Source: Dehalococcoidia bacterium
GTDB taxonomy: Bacteria > Chloroflexota > Dehalococcoidia > Dehalococcoidales > RBG-16-60-22
Length of the DNA stretch: 6,122 bases
NCBI GenBank assembly: GCA_013202615.1
Contig: JABMRL010000229.1
Coordinates: 1-6,122 of the forward strand
Direction: 5' to 3'
Part shown: positions 1-5,220 of the stretch, one piece after another
Position numbering within the stretch: the first letter of the stretch is position 1
Layout of the letters: each line of letters begins with the position of its first letter
The notes under the pieces: model-generated
Told to the model about the DNA's origin: nothing
Seen by the model: the letters and a program-made list of their open reading frames with translations, nothing else
Database searches by the model: none
Position numbers and translations under genes: made by a program

Positions 1-371
1 GGTTTGACGTTGAACATATGGGCTATCCGTGGACAGAAGAACTTCTGTGCATAATGGCTCGTTCCCCGAACGTCTACACCGACTTTGCCATGTTCATTGA
101 CCCTTATCTCGGTAAAGGAAGGCGCCTGCTGCTGGCCAGAAACCTCGCCATGGCAAGAGAGTATGGCGTTCTCGACCGGGTATTCTATGGCTCGGACTAT
201 GTCGGTGAGGACGTTGATGAATACATAGATTTATTGCGGCGGGAGCTTTCATATATAAAGACAGGATTAAACCCTGACCTGCAGGCACAGGGGTACGCTC
301 CGTTGACGGAGGAAGAAATAGACAGTTTTCTTTCCAGGAATGTCCTGGGTCTCTGGAATTTGGAACTGTAA
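1..371 (+). CDS. Amidohydrolase-2 family metal-dependent hydrolase, C-terminal part (5' end outside window)
   Basis: The frame is already open at the window edge (codons run from base 3), so only about the last 122 residues are seen. They begin FDVEHMGYPWTEE, the 'H-x-G-x-PW' segment of amidohydrolase-2 (PF04909) TIM-barrel proteins, where the His is a usual metal or active-site residue. The segment SPNVYTDFAMF that follows is the typical 'pNvY.D.s' strand. Further on, RVFYGSDYVG carries the Asp expected at the end of barrel strand 8. The N-terminal HxH metal motif lies outside the window. Family members hydrolyse or decarboxylate small cyclic or aromatic acids and lactones in the cytoplasm; the substrate here cannot be read. 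An 86-bp gap separates it from the oxidoreductase downstream on the same strand, so co-transcription is likely. The ATG at 18 is inside the conserved domain and is not the real start. Family call fairly sure, function open. Confidence 0.8.
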   Translation, partial: FDVEHMGYPWTEELLCIMARSPNVYTDFAMFIDPYLGKGRRLLLARNLAMAREYGVLDRVFYGSDYVGEDVDEYIDLLRRELSYIKTGLNPDLQAQGYAPLTEEEIDSFLSRNVLGLWNLEL

Positions 372-403
372 CGGAGAAATGATAATATCAACCTGGCGAA
401 CGC

Positions 404-436
404 CGCGCCGCGTGACGGAAAAACGCTCGTGGCGCG
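404..436 (+). other. Intercistronic stem-loop
   Basis: CGCGCC (404-409) pairs with GGCGCG (431-436). A second stem stacks inside it, GCGT (410-413) with ACGC (423-426), separated by a one-sided TCGT bulge. No T-run follows, so it does not look like an intrinsic terminator. It lies between the amidohydrolase stop and the start of the SAF-domain gene, where an mRNA-processing or stability hairpin would be plausible. It could also be chance in GC-rich sequence. Confidence 0.3.
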
Positions 437-448
437 ATAATGATAAGT

Positions 449-454
449 GAGGTG
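449..454 (+). promoter_or_regulatory. Ribosome binding site fixing the start of the SAF-domain oxidoreductase
   Basis: GAGGTG followed by AAA and then ATG at 458 is a good SD context. The in-frame ATG at 440 has no SD-like sequence before it and would place the SD inside the coding region, so 458 is preferred. Confidence 0.65.
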
Positions 455-457
455 AAA

Positions 458-1819
458 ATGGGATTGTATGCTCTCCTTCAGCAAAGAGAAGAAATTAAGA
501 AACCCATCAAAATCGGCGTCATTGGCGCCGGAACATTCAGTTCGGCTTTCCTGAGCCAGGCCAGGTCGACTCCGGGGATGCAGCTTGTCGGCGTCGCCGA
601 GCTGGACCTGGAAAAGGCGAAGAATGTCTGTATTAAAGCAGGCTGGCCAGAAGAAACCATTGTAACTGGGGGTTCCCCGTCCGCGATTAATGATGCCGCT
701 GCGGCGGGAAAGGTTACGCTGACCGATAACGCGGACCAGTTGCTACAGGCAGAGATGGATGTGATTGTCGAGGCTACCGGAGTCACCGAGGCCGGGACTC
801 ATCACGCCTGGACCGCCCTGGAGTCCGGGAAACATGTGGTCATGGTAAATGTTGAGACGGACGCGCTGCTGGGATTGGCACTCAAGAGAAAGGCCAGTGA
901 AAAAGGGGTCTTATATTCGATGGCTTACGGGGACCAGCCGGCGATAATCTGCGAATTAATTGACTGGGCTCGAACGGTCGGGGCCGAAGTCGTCTGTGCC
1001 GGCAAGGGAACACGATATCAACCCAAATACCACTATTCGACCCCGGACACGGTCTGGGAGCATTTCGGTTTTTCCGAGGAACAGCTGGCTTCCAGTAATT
1101 ATAATCCTCAAATGTACAACTCCTTTCTGGACGGTACAAAATCAGCCATCGAAATGTGTGCTGTGGCCAATGCCTCCGGGCTGGTTCCGCAACAGGGCGG
1201 ATTACAGTTTCCTCCAGTCGGCGTGGACAAGCTACCCGACGTGCTCAAACCAAAAGCAGCGGGAGGGATTCTGGAGCACAGTGGCACGGTGGAGGTGGTG
1301 GCAAGTGAGAACAGGGACGAAACGCCGGTAAAGAATCATCTGCGCTGGGGCCTTTACGTTGTGTTCAAGGCGGTAACCGATTACATGCTACGGTTTCTAT
1401 CCTCCCACGAATCTCAGACGGATTCCTCCGGCCAGTATTCGGTGGTGTACCGGCCGTTTCACCTGATTGGACTGGAGCTTGGCATGAGTGTGGCTTCGTT
1501 GGTGCTCCGCGGCGAGGCTACCGGCTCCCCCGGTTATTTCATTGCCGACGTGGCGGCGGTGGCGAAGAAAGACCTGAAATCAGGAGATGTCCTTGACGGG
1601 GAAGGTGGCTATACCGTGTTTGGTCGCCTAGTCAGGGCTGACGACAGTGTGTCTCATAAGTATCTTCCCGTTGGTCTGGGCCGTGGAGTGAAGGTCATCC
1701 GGCCGGTCGCCAAGGGCTCTTTTCTTACCTATGACGACCTGGAGCTGGACAGCAATCAATTCTCCTTCAAGATTCGCCGGCAACTGGAGGAAGAATTGAG
1801 AAGCACAATCAAGCGATAG
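458..1819 (+). CDS. COG4091-type NAD(P)-dependent oxidoreductase with C-terminal SAF domain (homoserine dehydrogenase-like / DRL-like)
   Basis: This is a 453-aa protein from the ATG at 458 (459 aa if 440 is used). An N-terminal Rossmann fold shows IGVIGAGTFSSAF (about residues 19-31), then the EATG strand end (about 105-108). The central domain has YGDQP (about 157-161) and the segment NSFLDGTKSAIEM (about 221-233), both typical of COG4091 proteins annotated as predicted homoserine dehydrogenases. The C-terminal part, from about 365 (VAAVAKKDLKSGDVLDGEGG) through PVGLGRGVKV to VAKGSFLTYDDLEL (about 430), is a SAF/antifreeze-like domain of the kind also found in altronate dehydratase. Length fits the family. 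Known relatives include DRL, a DXP-reductoisomerase-like enzyme in Brucella, but most members have no proven reaction and neighbours here suggest a catabolic role for a sugar acid or branched hydroxy acid. It probably forms an operon with the upstream amidohydrolase. Cytoplasmic; no signal peptide. Family call strong, reaction unknown. Confidence 0.85.
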   Translation: MGLYALLQQREEIKKPIKIGVIGAGTFSSAFLSQARSTPGMQLVGVAELDLEKAKNVCIKAGWPEETIVTGGSPSAINDAAAAGKVTLTDNADQLLQAEMDVIVEATGVTEAGTHHAWTALESGKHVVMVNVETDALLGLALKRKASEKGVLYSMAYGDQPAIICELIDWARTVGAEVVCAGKGTRYQPKYHYSTPDTVWEHFGFSEEQLASSNYNPQMYNSFLDGTKSAIEMCAVANASGLVPQQGGLQFPPVGVDKLPDVLKPKAAGGILEHSGTVEVVASENRDETPVKNHLRWGLYVVFKAVTDYMLRFLSSHESQTDSSGQYSVVYRPFHLIGLELGMSVASLVLRGEATGSPGYFIADVAAVAKKDLKSGDVLDGEGGYTVFGRLVRADDSVSHKYLPVGLGRGVKVIRPVAKGSFLTYDDLELDSNQFSFKIRRQLEEELRSTIKR

Positions 1820-3049
1820 CTATTTCAAAGGGGAGCGTTTGCTCTGCAGGTCGGGAGGAGTGTCCCACATCCACGTTCCTGCTTCGACCGGGATATAAGG
1901 ATGCTTGGCGGCCACCTCCTCGTTTAGCTCAACGCCCAGTCCGGGTCTGGTCGGCGGTATGATGTAGCCGTCCTCCCACTTGATCGGCTCCTTTAAAATC
2001 TCAGCGTGGAAGCCACTCCATGTCTCTATGCCTTCCTGAATCAGGAAGTTGGGACTGCAGGTATCGATCTGGATATTGGCGGCGCCTTCTATGGGACCAC
2101 AGAACAGGTGCGGTGCGATCTGCGCGTAATGCGCTTCGGCCATCCCGGCAATCGTCTTGGCCTCCATTATCCCCCCGACACGCCCGAGAGCCATCTGTAG
2201 AATTGCCGCCGCTTGCTTCTCGAGTAATGCGGCGAATTCATACACCGTTGACAACCGCTCGCCAGTGGCGATGGGGATGCTGGTAAACCGGGCAACTCTG
2301 GCCATCTCGTCTACATTCTCCGGAGGTACCGGCTCCTCAAACCATAGCGGGTCATATTTTTCGAGCCTCCTGGCGAGCCTGATAGCGCTGTGTGTGGTCG
2401 TTTGACCATGGGTTCCAATAAGAAGGTCGCATTTGCTTCCAACAGCTTCACGCACGCTTCTGGTGACAGCTTCTGCGGTGTCCAGTGCGGTTAAGGACAG
2501 TTCCCTCGGGTCAAATGGCGACATAAGGTCGAGAATGGGGTCGAACTTCACCGCGGTAAAGCCCTGTTTAACATAATCGGCCGCTCTTTGCGCCGCTCTT
2601 TCCGGGTCACAATGCACGATCAGGTTGCTCTGTGACGATTCTCCCGGTGCCGGATAAAGGTATGTATAGGACCGGAGTTTCTCGTGGTACTGGCCCCCAA
2701 GCAGATTATAGATTGGCTGGTTCACTGCCTTGCCGACGATATCCCAGCACGCCATTTCAAAGGCGCTGATAACGCCCATCTTCACCAGGTCCGGGTGCTG
2801 ACCGAAACCGCTGCCGTAGAGTATTCGCCAGAGCCTTTCCGTCTTGAATGGGTCAGCCCCGATAACGTACCGCTCGCCCATATCCTCAATCAGCCGCGCT
2901 ACTGCGTTTGGGTCGAAGGGCACGCCATAGGCCTCGCCAAAACCCGGTATTCCGTCATCGGTGGTGATTTTCAAGAATACCCAGTTACGCCCGCCGTGAT
3001 GAGGTGGCGGATTGCCCACCACGTATGTTTTGAGGTCGGTTATTTTCAT
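1820..3049 (-). CDS. Mandelate racemase/muconate lactonizing enzyme family protein (sugar-acid dehydratase-like)
   Basis: A 409-aa enolase-superfamily enzyme of normal length. The N-terminal capping domain (about 1-125) contains EMACWDIVGKAVNQPIYNLLGG (98-119, key residues W102 D103, K107, LLGG). The barrel follows: GFTAVKFDP (163-171, K168 and D170), LLIGTHGQ (209-216, H214), LWFEEPVPPEN (235-245, metal ligand E238), IPIATGERL (258-266, ligand E264), LGRVGGI (288-294), IAPHLFCGPI (311-320, H314) and NFLIQEGIE (334-342). H214 and H314 sit where galactonate-dehydratase-type enzymes keep acid/base histidines, so a sugar-acid dehydratase or epimerase is the best guess. Two classical positions differ: the first metal-ligand Asp appears as Gly212, and the Asp of the His-Asp dyad as Ala287. 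The start is set by AGGAGG at 3064-3059, 9 nt before ATG. The gene converges on the SAF-domain gene with abutting stops. Substrate unassigned. Confidence 0.88.
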   Translation of the reverse strand: MKITDLKTYVVGNPPPHHGGRNWVFLKITTDDGIPGFGEAYGVPFDPNAVARLIEDMGERYVIGADPFKTERLWRILYGSGFGQHPDLVKMGVISAFEMACWDIVGKAVNQPIYNLLGGQYHEKLRSYTYLYPAPGESSQSNLIVHCDPERAAQRAADYVKQGFTAVKFDPILDLMSPFDPRELSLTALDTAEAVTRSVREAVGSKCDLLIGTHGQTTTHSAIRLARRLEKYDPLWFEEPVPPENVDEMARVARFTSIPIATGERLSTVYEFAALLEKQAAAILQMALGRVGGIMEAKTIAGMAEAHYAQIAPHLFCGPIEGAANIQIDTCSPNFLIQEGIETWSGFHAEILKEPIKWEDGYIIPPTRPGLGVELNEEVAAKHPYIPVEAGTWMWDTPPDLQSKRSPLK

Positions 3050-3086
3050 CGTTCGGCTCCTCCTAAGATTTATGTTTATGGGTAAC

Positions 3087-3104
3087 TATTTCACTTCTGA
3101 AATA
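3087..3104. promoter_or_regulatory. Perfect inverted repeat in the leader of the MR/MLE gene (candidate operator)
   Basis: TATTTCA-CTTC-TGAAATA: two exact 7-bp arms around a 4-bp centre, 38 bp upstream of the MR/MLE start and 22 bp upstream of its SD. The size suits a dimeric repressor site. No convincing sigma70 promoter is seen between 3050 and 3213; only weak elements such as GATAAC on the minus strand are present. The operator role is inference. Confidence 0.35.
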
Positions 3105-3213
3105 CGACTGTAAGGCAAACGTTATCACAATATAATTCCTTTGTCCAGTACGCACCTGATACCCGACCGATGTCTTTCGTGGGGTTAAACCTGATTGAAC
3201 AATAACAGGCATA

Positions 3214-3221
3214 ATAATACC
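3214..3221. repeat. Target site duplication, left copy (ATAATACC)
   Basis: Exact 8-bp match to 5460-5467. Both copies sit directly outside the terminal inverted repeats. Eight bases is the duplication length characteristic of the IS6 family. Confidence 0.9.
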
Positions 3222-3244
3222 CTTACTACTCCGAAGTGGTTAGT
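3222..3244 (+). repeat. Left terminal inverted repeat
   Basis: Matches the inverse of 5437-5459 at 17 of 23 positions. The best core is CTCCGAAGTGGTTAGT (3229-3244), 14/16 against CTCCAAAGTGGTTGGT at the other end. The outermost two bases (CT) differ from the GG of the right end. The left repeat can also fold on itself (TTACTA 3223-3228 with TAGTAA 3241-3246), which places a hairpin in the 5' UTR of the 49-aa ORF. Confidence 0.85.
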
Positions 3245-3261
3245 AAAGAGGGAGGTTAGTT

Positions 3262-3411
3262 ATGCCTGCTAATCAGGTAGTTATAAACAATGGGATAAAA
3301 TACTATGTAGGAGATAGCAAAATGGAAGAATTGCTGTCTTGGTTGGACAGCAACGGAATCAAACTGGAAGAAGAAGAGTTGAAATTAGATGATGAAAAAG
3401 TTACTGAGTAA
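3262..3411 (+). CDS. Small acidic protein of unknown function (49 aa), element cargo
   Basis: ATG at 3262 with an excellent SD, GGGAGGT (3250-3256), 5 nt upstream. The product runs from MPANQVVINNG to DDEKVTE. A central SKMEELLSWLDSNGIKLEE (19-37) looks like one or two short helices, and the C-terminal half is very rich in Glu and Asp. No known domain is recognised and there is no membrane segment. It is the first gene inside the left end and converges with the SNase-like gene: the two stops are separated by a single base. The strong SD and the clean frame support a real gene. An acidic small partner or inhibitor protein is conceivable, but nothing in the sequence proves it. Confidence 0.6.
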   Translation: MPANQVVINNGIKYYVGDSKMEELLSWLDSNGIKLEEEELKLDDEKVTE

Positions 3412-3412
3412 T

Positions 3413-3679
3413 CTAATTATAACCCAGCCTACGCATTGCATTGTTTACGCTTCTACCGTATACCCACACATAGGCAACAATGCGGTGGTAGGATTTGCTC
3501 ACAGGCTGGTAGGTGATAGTCCTACCCTCAATAAGTTGGCAAAGAACATTACGAGCTTTTTGGCTGCCATACTTCCCAAGTTCGGTGCAATTAACACCTG
3601 CCAGCCTTATCCACTTACCGCTTTGCGTCAAAAAAGTGTCTCCATCATGGATTTTGGCACATTTAGTTCTATATTTCAT
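3413..3679 (-). CDS. Staphylococcal nuclease-like (SNase/thermonuclease domain) protein, 88 aa
   Basis: The protein is almost exactly one small SNase-like domain (PF00565). KIHDGDTF (9-16) is the calcium-site DGDT motif, IRLAGVNCTE (24-33) carries the Arg35/Glu43 equivalents as R25 and E33, and SYHRIVAYVW (63-72) supplies the Arg87 equivalent as R66. GRSVNNAMRRLGYN (75-88) is the usual closing helix. The position matching calcium ligand Asp40 is Asn30. At 88 aa it is shorter than the usual 100-150 aa, and it has no signal peptide, so it would act inside the cell on DNA or RNA. SD GGAGG lies 8 nt before ATG. It is downstream of, and on the same strand as, the class II tRNA, so probably shares its promoter. 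Fold call good; activity uncertain because of the compact size and the Asn. Confidence 0.78.
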   Translation of the reverse strand: MKYRTKCAKIHDGDTFLTQSGKWIRLAGVNCTELGKYGSQKARNVLCQLIEGRTITYQPVSKSYHRIVAYVWVYGRSVNNAMRRLGYN

Positions 3680-3725
3680 TTGTTCATCCTCCGATTAAAA
3701 AATACTTTACAAGCGTGTTATAATA

Positions 3726-3745
3726 CTACATATGAATCACCTCCT
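3726..3745 (-). promoter_or_regulatory. Near-perfect Shine-Dalgarno followed by a start-stop (AUG-UAG) minimal ORF
   Basis: On the minus strand AGGAGGTGATT (3745-3735) matches the 16S anti-SD over eleven bases, one of the strongest SDs in the window. It precedes CAT and then ATG (3731-3729), which is followed at once by TAG (3728-3726). It begins two bases after the tRNA 3' end and lies 47 bases before the SNase-like start. Such a site would load ribosomes that initiate and terminate on one codon, so a regulatory or coupling role is possible. It could alternatively be the remnant of a lost gene start. Confidence 0.45.
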
Positions 3746-3746
3746 A

Positions 3747-3832
3747 TGACGGCGGGGGGACTTGAACCCCCACGGCAGTTACCTGCCAGTAGTTGCCAAG
3801 ACTACTGTGCCTGCCAATTACACCACGCCGTC
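3747..3832 (-). tRNA. Class II tRNA, Leu-like body with UGG (Pro-type) anticodon
   Basis: 86 nt with every helix paired. Acceptor GACGGCG/CGCCGTC is 7 bp, D arm GTGT/GCAC encloses AATTGG, and anticodon stem GTAGT/ACTAC holds loop CTTGGCA. The long variable arm is GGCAG-GTAA-CTGCC. T arm GGGGG/CCCCC has loop TTCAAGT, and A73 is the discriminator. CCA is not encoded, unlike in the nearby tRNA-Ile. D arm, GTAA-capped variable arm, GGTTCAAGTCC-type T loop and A73 are those of bacterial tRNA-Leu. The anticodon in the 7-nt loop is TGG (3798-3796), which reads Pro CCA, and position 37 is C rather than the usual purine. Normal Pro tRNAs have a short variable loop. LeuRS in many bacteria relies little on the anticodon, so leucylation is plausible but inferred. 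A T-A pair (3833/3746-3747 region) could extend the acceptor stem. It lies inside the IS6-like element with its own promoter. Confidence 0.85.
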
Positions 3833-3881
3833 AGATTTGAGAATCTGGAGGGGGAAAGCCTGCCAGCCGAAACCCCCTCCA
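3832..3881 (-). other. Structured leader of the class II tRNA transcript (two hairpins)
   Basis: TGGAGGGGG on the minus strand (3881-3873) pairs with CCCCCTCCA (3854-3846), a 9-bp GC-rich stem with an 18-nt loop. Directly after it CAGATT (3847-3842) pairs with AATCTG (3837-3832) across a CTCA loop, and the last G of that arm is tRNA base 1. The two stems share two bases. No T-run follows on either strand, so this is not a standard terminator. It may guide 5' processing or protect or regulate the transcript. Confidence 0.5.
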
Positions 3882-3898
3882 AATCCCCTAATGATGAG

Positions 3899-3926
3899 TC
3901 TATACCTGTTGATACCCGTGTGTCAA
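3899..3926 (-). promoter_or_regulatory. Sigma70-type promoter for the tRNA/SNase unit
   Basis: Read on the minus strand: TTGACA (3926-3921), a 16-bp spacer, TATAGA (3904-3899). A consensus -35 with a good -10 predicts transcription starting near 3892, about 60 nt before the tRNA. It points away from the transposase promoter, with the two -35 boxes 17 bp apart. Confidence 0.7.
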
Positions 3927-3943
3927 GTAGTTTTATGGGTAAT

Positions 3944-3973
3944 TTGACTACGAATATTGAAATAAGTTATGAT
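3944..3973 (+). promoter_or_regulatory. Sigma70-type promoter for the transposase operon
   Basis: TTGACT (3944-3949), an 18-bp spacer, TATGAT (3968-3973), 15 bp before the zinc-ribbon ORF start. Together with the tRNA promoter it forms a compact divergent control region. GTCAA (3922-3926) and TTGAC (3944-3948) make an inverted repeat simply because the two -35 boxes face away from each other. Confidence 0.55.
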
Positions 3974-3988
3974 AATAAGGGGGTTAAT

Positions 3989-4147
3989 ATGCCTGTATGC
4001 CCGTCATGCCATAGCAAAAAAATGGGGAGATATGATACTTATAGATATAAAGGAGAAAGCCGTCCGAGATGGAGATGTGAGAATTGCGGATTCACAACGG
4101 CATACCCGTTGAGAAGGAAACCGATTACTCGCAGGCGGAAGAGATAA
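3989..4147 (+). CDS. Small zinc-ribbon protein (52 aa), first gene of the transposase operon
   Basis: ATG at 3989 follows SD AAGGGGG (3977-3983) by 5 nt. The 52-aa product has a four-Cys zinc ribbon, CPSC (4-7) and CENC (30-33), then a basic tail RRKPITRRRKR. The ribbon resembles the one at the start of the downstream transposase (C-x2-C, an RYxT stretch, an aromatic before the second C-x2-C), so it may be a duplicated or split-off DNA-binding domain. Its TAA overlaps the transposase ATG by one base (TAATG), a classic reinitiation arrangement. Likely role: binding element ends or regulating transposition, comparable in layout to InsA of IS1; this is inference. The same frame is open upstream back to 3389, but that stretch runs antisense through the SNase and tRNA genes and is not coding. 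Confidence 0.72.
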   Translation: MPVCPSCHSKKMGRYDTYRYKGESRPRWRCENCGFTTAYPLRRKPITRRRKR

Positions 4148-5190
4148 TGTACAAGTCATACCCACGCCTAGATAACGTGCTAGTCAAAGCCCCATATGTA
4201 CCGATAGTCTGTAAGCACTGTGGGGGTCATAACATCATTCGGTATGGTACTCACAACGGTAATCAGCGTTTTTGGTGTAAGGACTGTAAACGAAAATTTG
4301 CCGATAATGACGCTTTGCCTGAAATGCAGACGCCCGTTGAACAAATCGGGTCAGCTATAAGTATGTTCTATGAAGGGCAATCTCTCAACAGCATTACCAG
4401 ACTGCAAACACAGATATATGGCAGTTATCCGTCTGATTCCACTATATACAGGTGGGTTAGTCGATTCACTAAAAAAGCAGTAAAGGAATCAAAGGAATAC
4501 AGGCCAGACGTAGGCTCGGTTTGGGTCGCCGATGAAACCGTGTTGAAATTAGACAATAAGACCAAAGTATGGTTTTGGGATATAATTGACGCTAAAACAC
4601 GCTACCTAATAGCAACCCATATCTCCCGCACTAGAACGGCAAAAGATGCCCAAGAGTTAATGAAAAAGGCTTATTACCGCACGGGTAAGATACCCCGCAT
4701 TATATACACGGACAAATTATTGGCTTACCTAGACGGAATTGAATTAACCTTTGGCGCATTTACGAAGCACAAGCAGGGAAGCCCGTTTAATGTGGCTAAT
4801 AACACCAATCTGATTGAGCGATTTCACGGGACGTTAAAAGACCGCACAAAGATTATGCGTGGATTAAAGAACGTTGATACTGCCAAACTATTCACGGAAG
4901 GCTGGTTACTCTATTACAACTATCTGCGCCCGCACGAATCATTAAGGGGTAGAACACCCGCACAGGTGGCGGGTGTAAAATACCCCTATCGCAACTGGCA
5001 GGATATAGTGGCGGGTCGCAAGGTAGACACTATCAGCCAAGCCAATGCTACCAGCAGGACACAGATACCCGAATTACCCGAAGGAGTGGAATATACGATT
5101 TTACGGAAGCGGATTATCAAACGCCCCCAAAGGAAAAAGCGAAGGGAAAAACGGGAAGTACCAATTTCACTAGCAGGAGTTAGAGGTTAA
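4147..5190 (+). CDS. IS6-like DDE transposase with N-terminal zinc ribbon (347 aa)
   Basis: Zinc ribbon CKHC (22-25) with CKDC (44-47), then a helical region (62-113) containing an HTH-like segment up to STIYRWVSRF. The RNase H-like catalytic domain shows VWVADET (D129), IIYTDK (D189) and NLIERFHGTLKDR (E224, with K231 seven residues on). D189 and E224 are separated by 34 residues, the DD(34)E spacing of IS6. RPHESLRGRTPAQ (261-273) is the usual closing motif. A C-terminal extension ends in a strongly basic stretch (326-337). It is longer than common IS6 transposases (about 230-240 aa) because of the zinc ribbon and the tail. Start: ATG at 4147 overlaps the previous stop (TAATG). The frame stays open back to a TTG at 4084, which would add 21 residues but lacks an SD. 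It catalyses movement of the surrounding element; the 8-bp duplication agrees. All catalytic residues are intact. Confidence 0.92.
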   Translation: MYKSYPRLDNVLVKAPYVPIVCKHCGGHNIIRYGTHNGNQRFWCKDCKRKFADNDALPEMQTPVEQIGSAISMFYEGQSLNSITRLQTQIYGSYPSDSTIYRWVSRFTKKAVKESKEYRPDVGSVWVADETVLKLDNKTKVWFWDIIDAKTRYLIATHISRTRTAKDAQELMKKAYYRTGKIPRIIYTDKLLAYLDGIELTFGAFTKHKQGSPFNVANNTNLIERFHGTLKDRTKIMRGLKNVDTAKLFTEGWLLYYNYLRPHESLRGRTPAQVAGVKYPYRNWQDIVAGRKVDTISQANATSRTQIPELPEGVEYTILRKRIIKRPQRKKRREKREVPISLAGVRG

Positions 5191-5220
5191 AAACAACATA
5201 GTGGCAGAAGCATTAGCCAC
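5185..5220 (-). terminator. Possible terminator of the small membrane ORF
   Basis: On the minus strand GTGGC (5220-5216) pairs with GCCAC (5205-5201) around a 10-nt loop, and a T-rich tail follows (TATGTTGTTTTTAA). The stem overlaps the stop codon of the 56-aa ORF. Only 5 bp, so weak. Confidence 0.35.

Noticed and set aside
2006..2405. Plus-strand ORFs inside the MR/MLE gene
   Set aside because: Shadow frames of a well-supported minus-strand enzyme.
3789..3805. Reading the class II tRNA as Gln (UUG) or Ala (GGC)
   Set aside because: Both need a 8-9-nt or shifted anticodon loop; the fully paired stem leaves a standard 7-nt loop with U33 before UGG.
3846..3881. 9-bp GC-rich hairpin as an intrinsic terminator
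   Set aside because: No T-run follows on either strand.
3389..3988. Long plus-strand open frame upstream of the zinc-ribbon ORF (to 252 aa)
   Set aside because: It runs antisense through the SNase-like gene and the tRNA; only the last 52 codons have an SD and a recognisable motif.
4081..4150. Programmed -1 frameshift joining the zinc-ribbon ORF to the transposase
   Set aside because: The transposase frame is -1 relative to the small ORF, but no slippery heptamer is seen in the overlap, while TAATG gives a simple coupling explanation.
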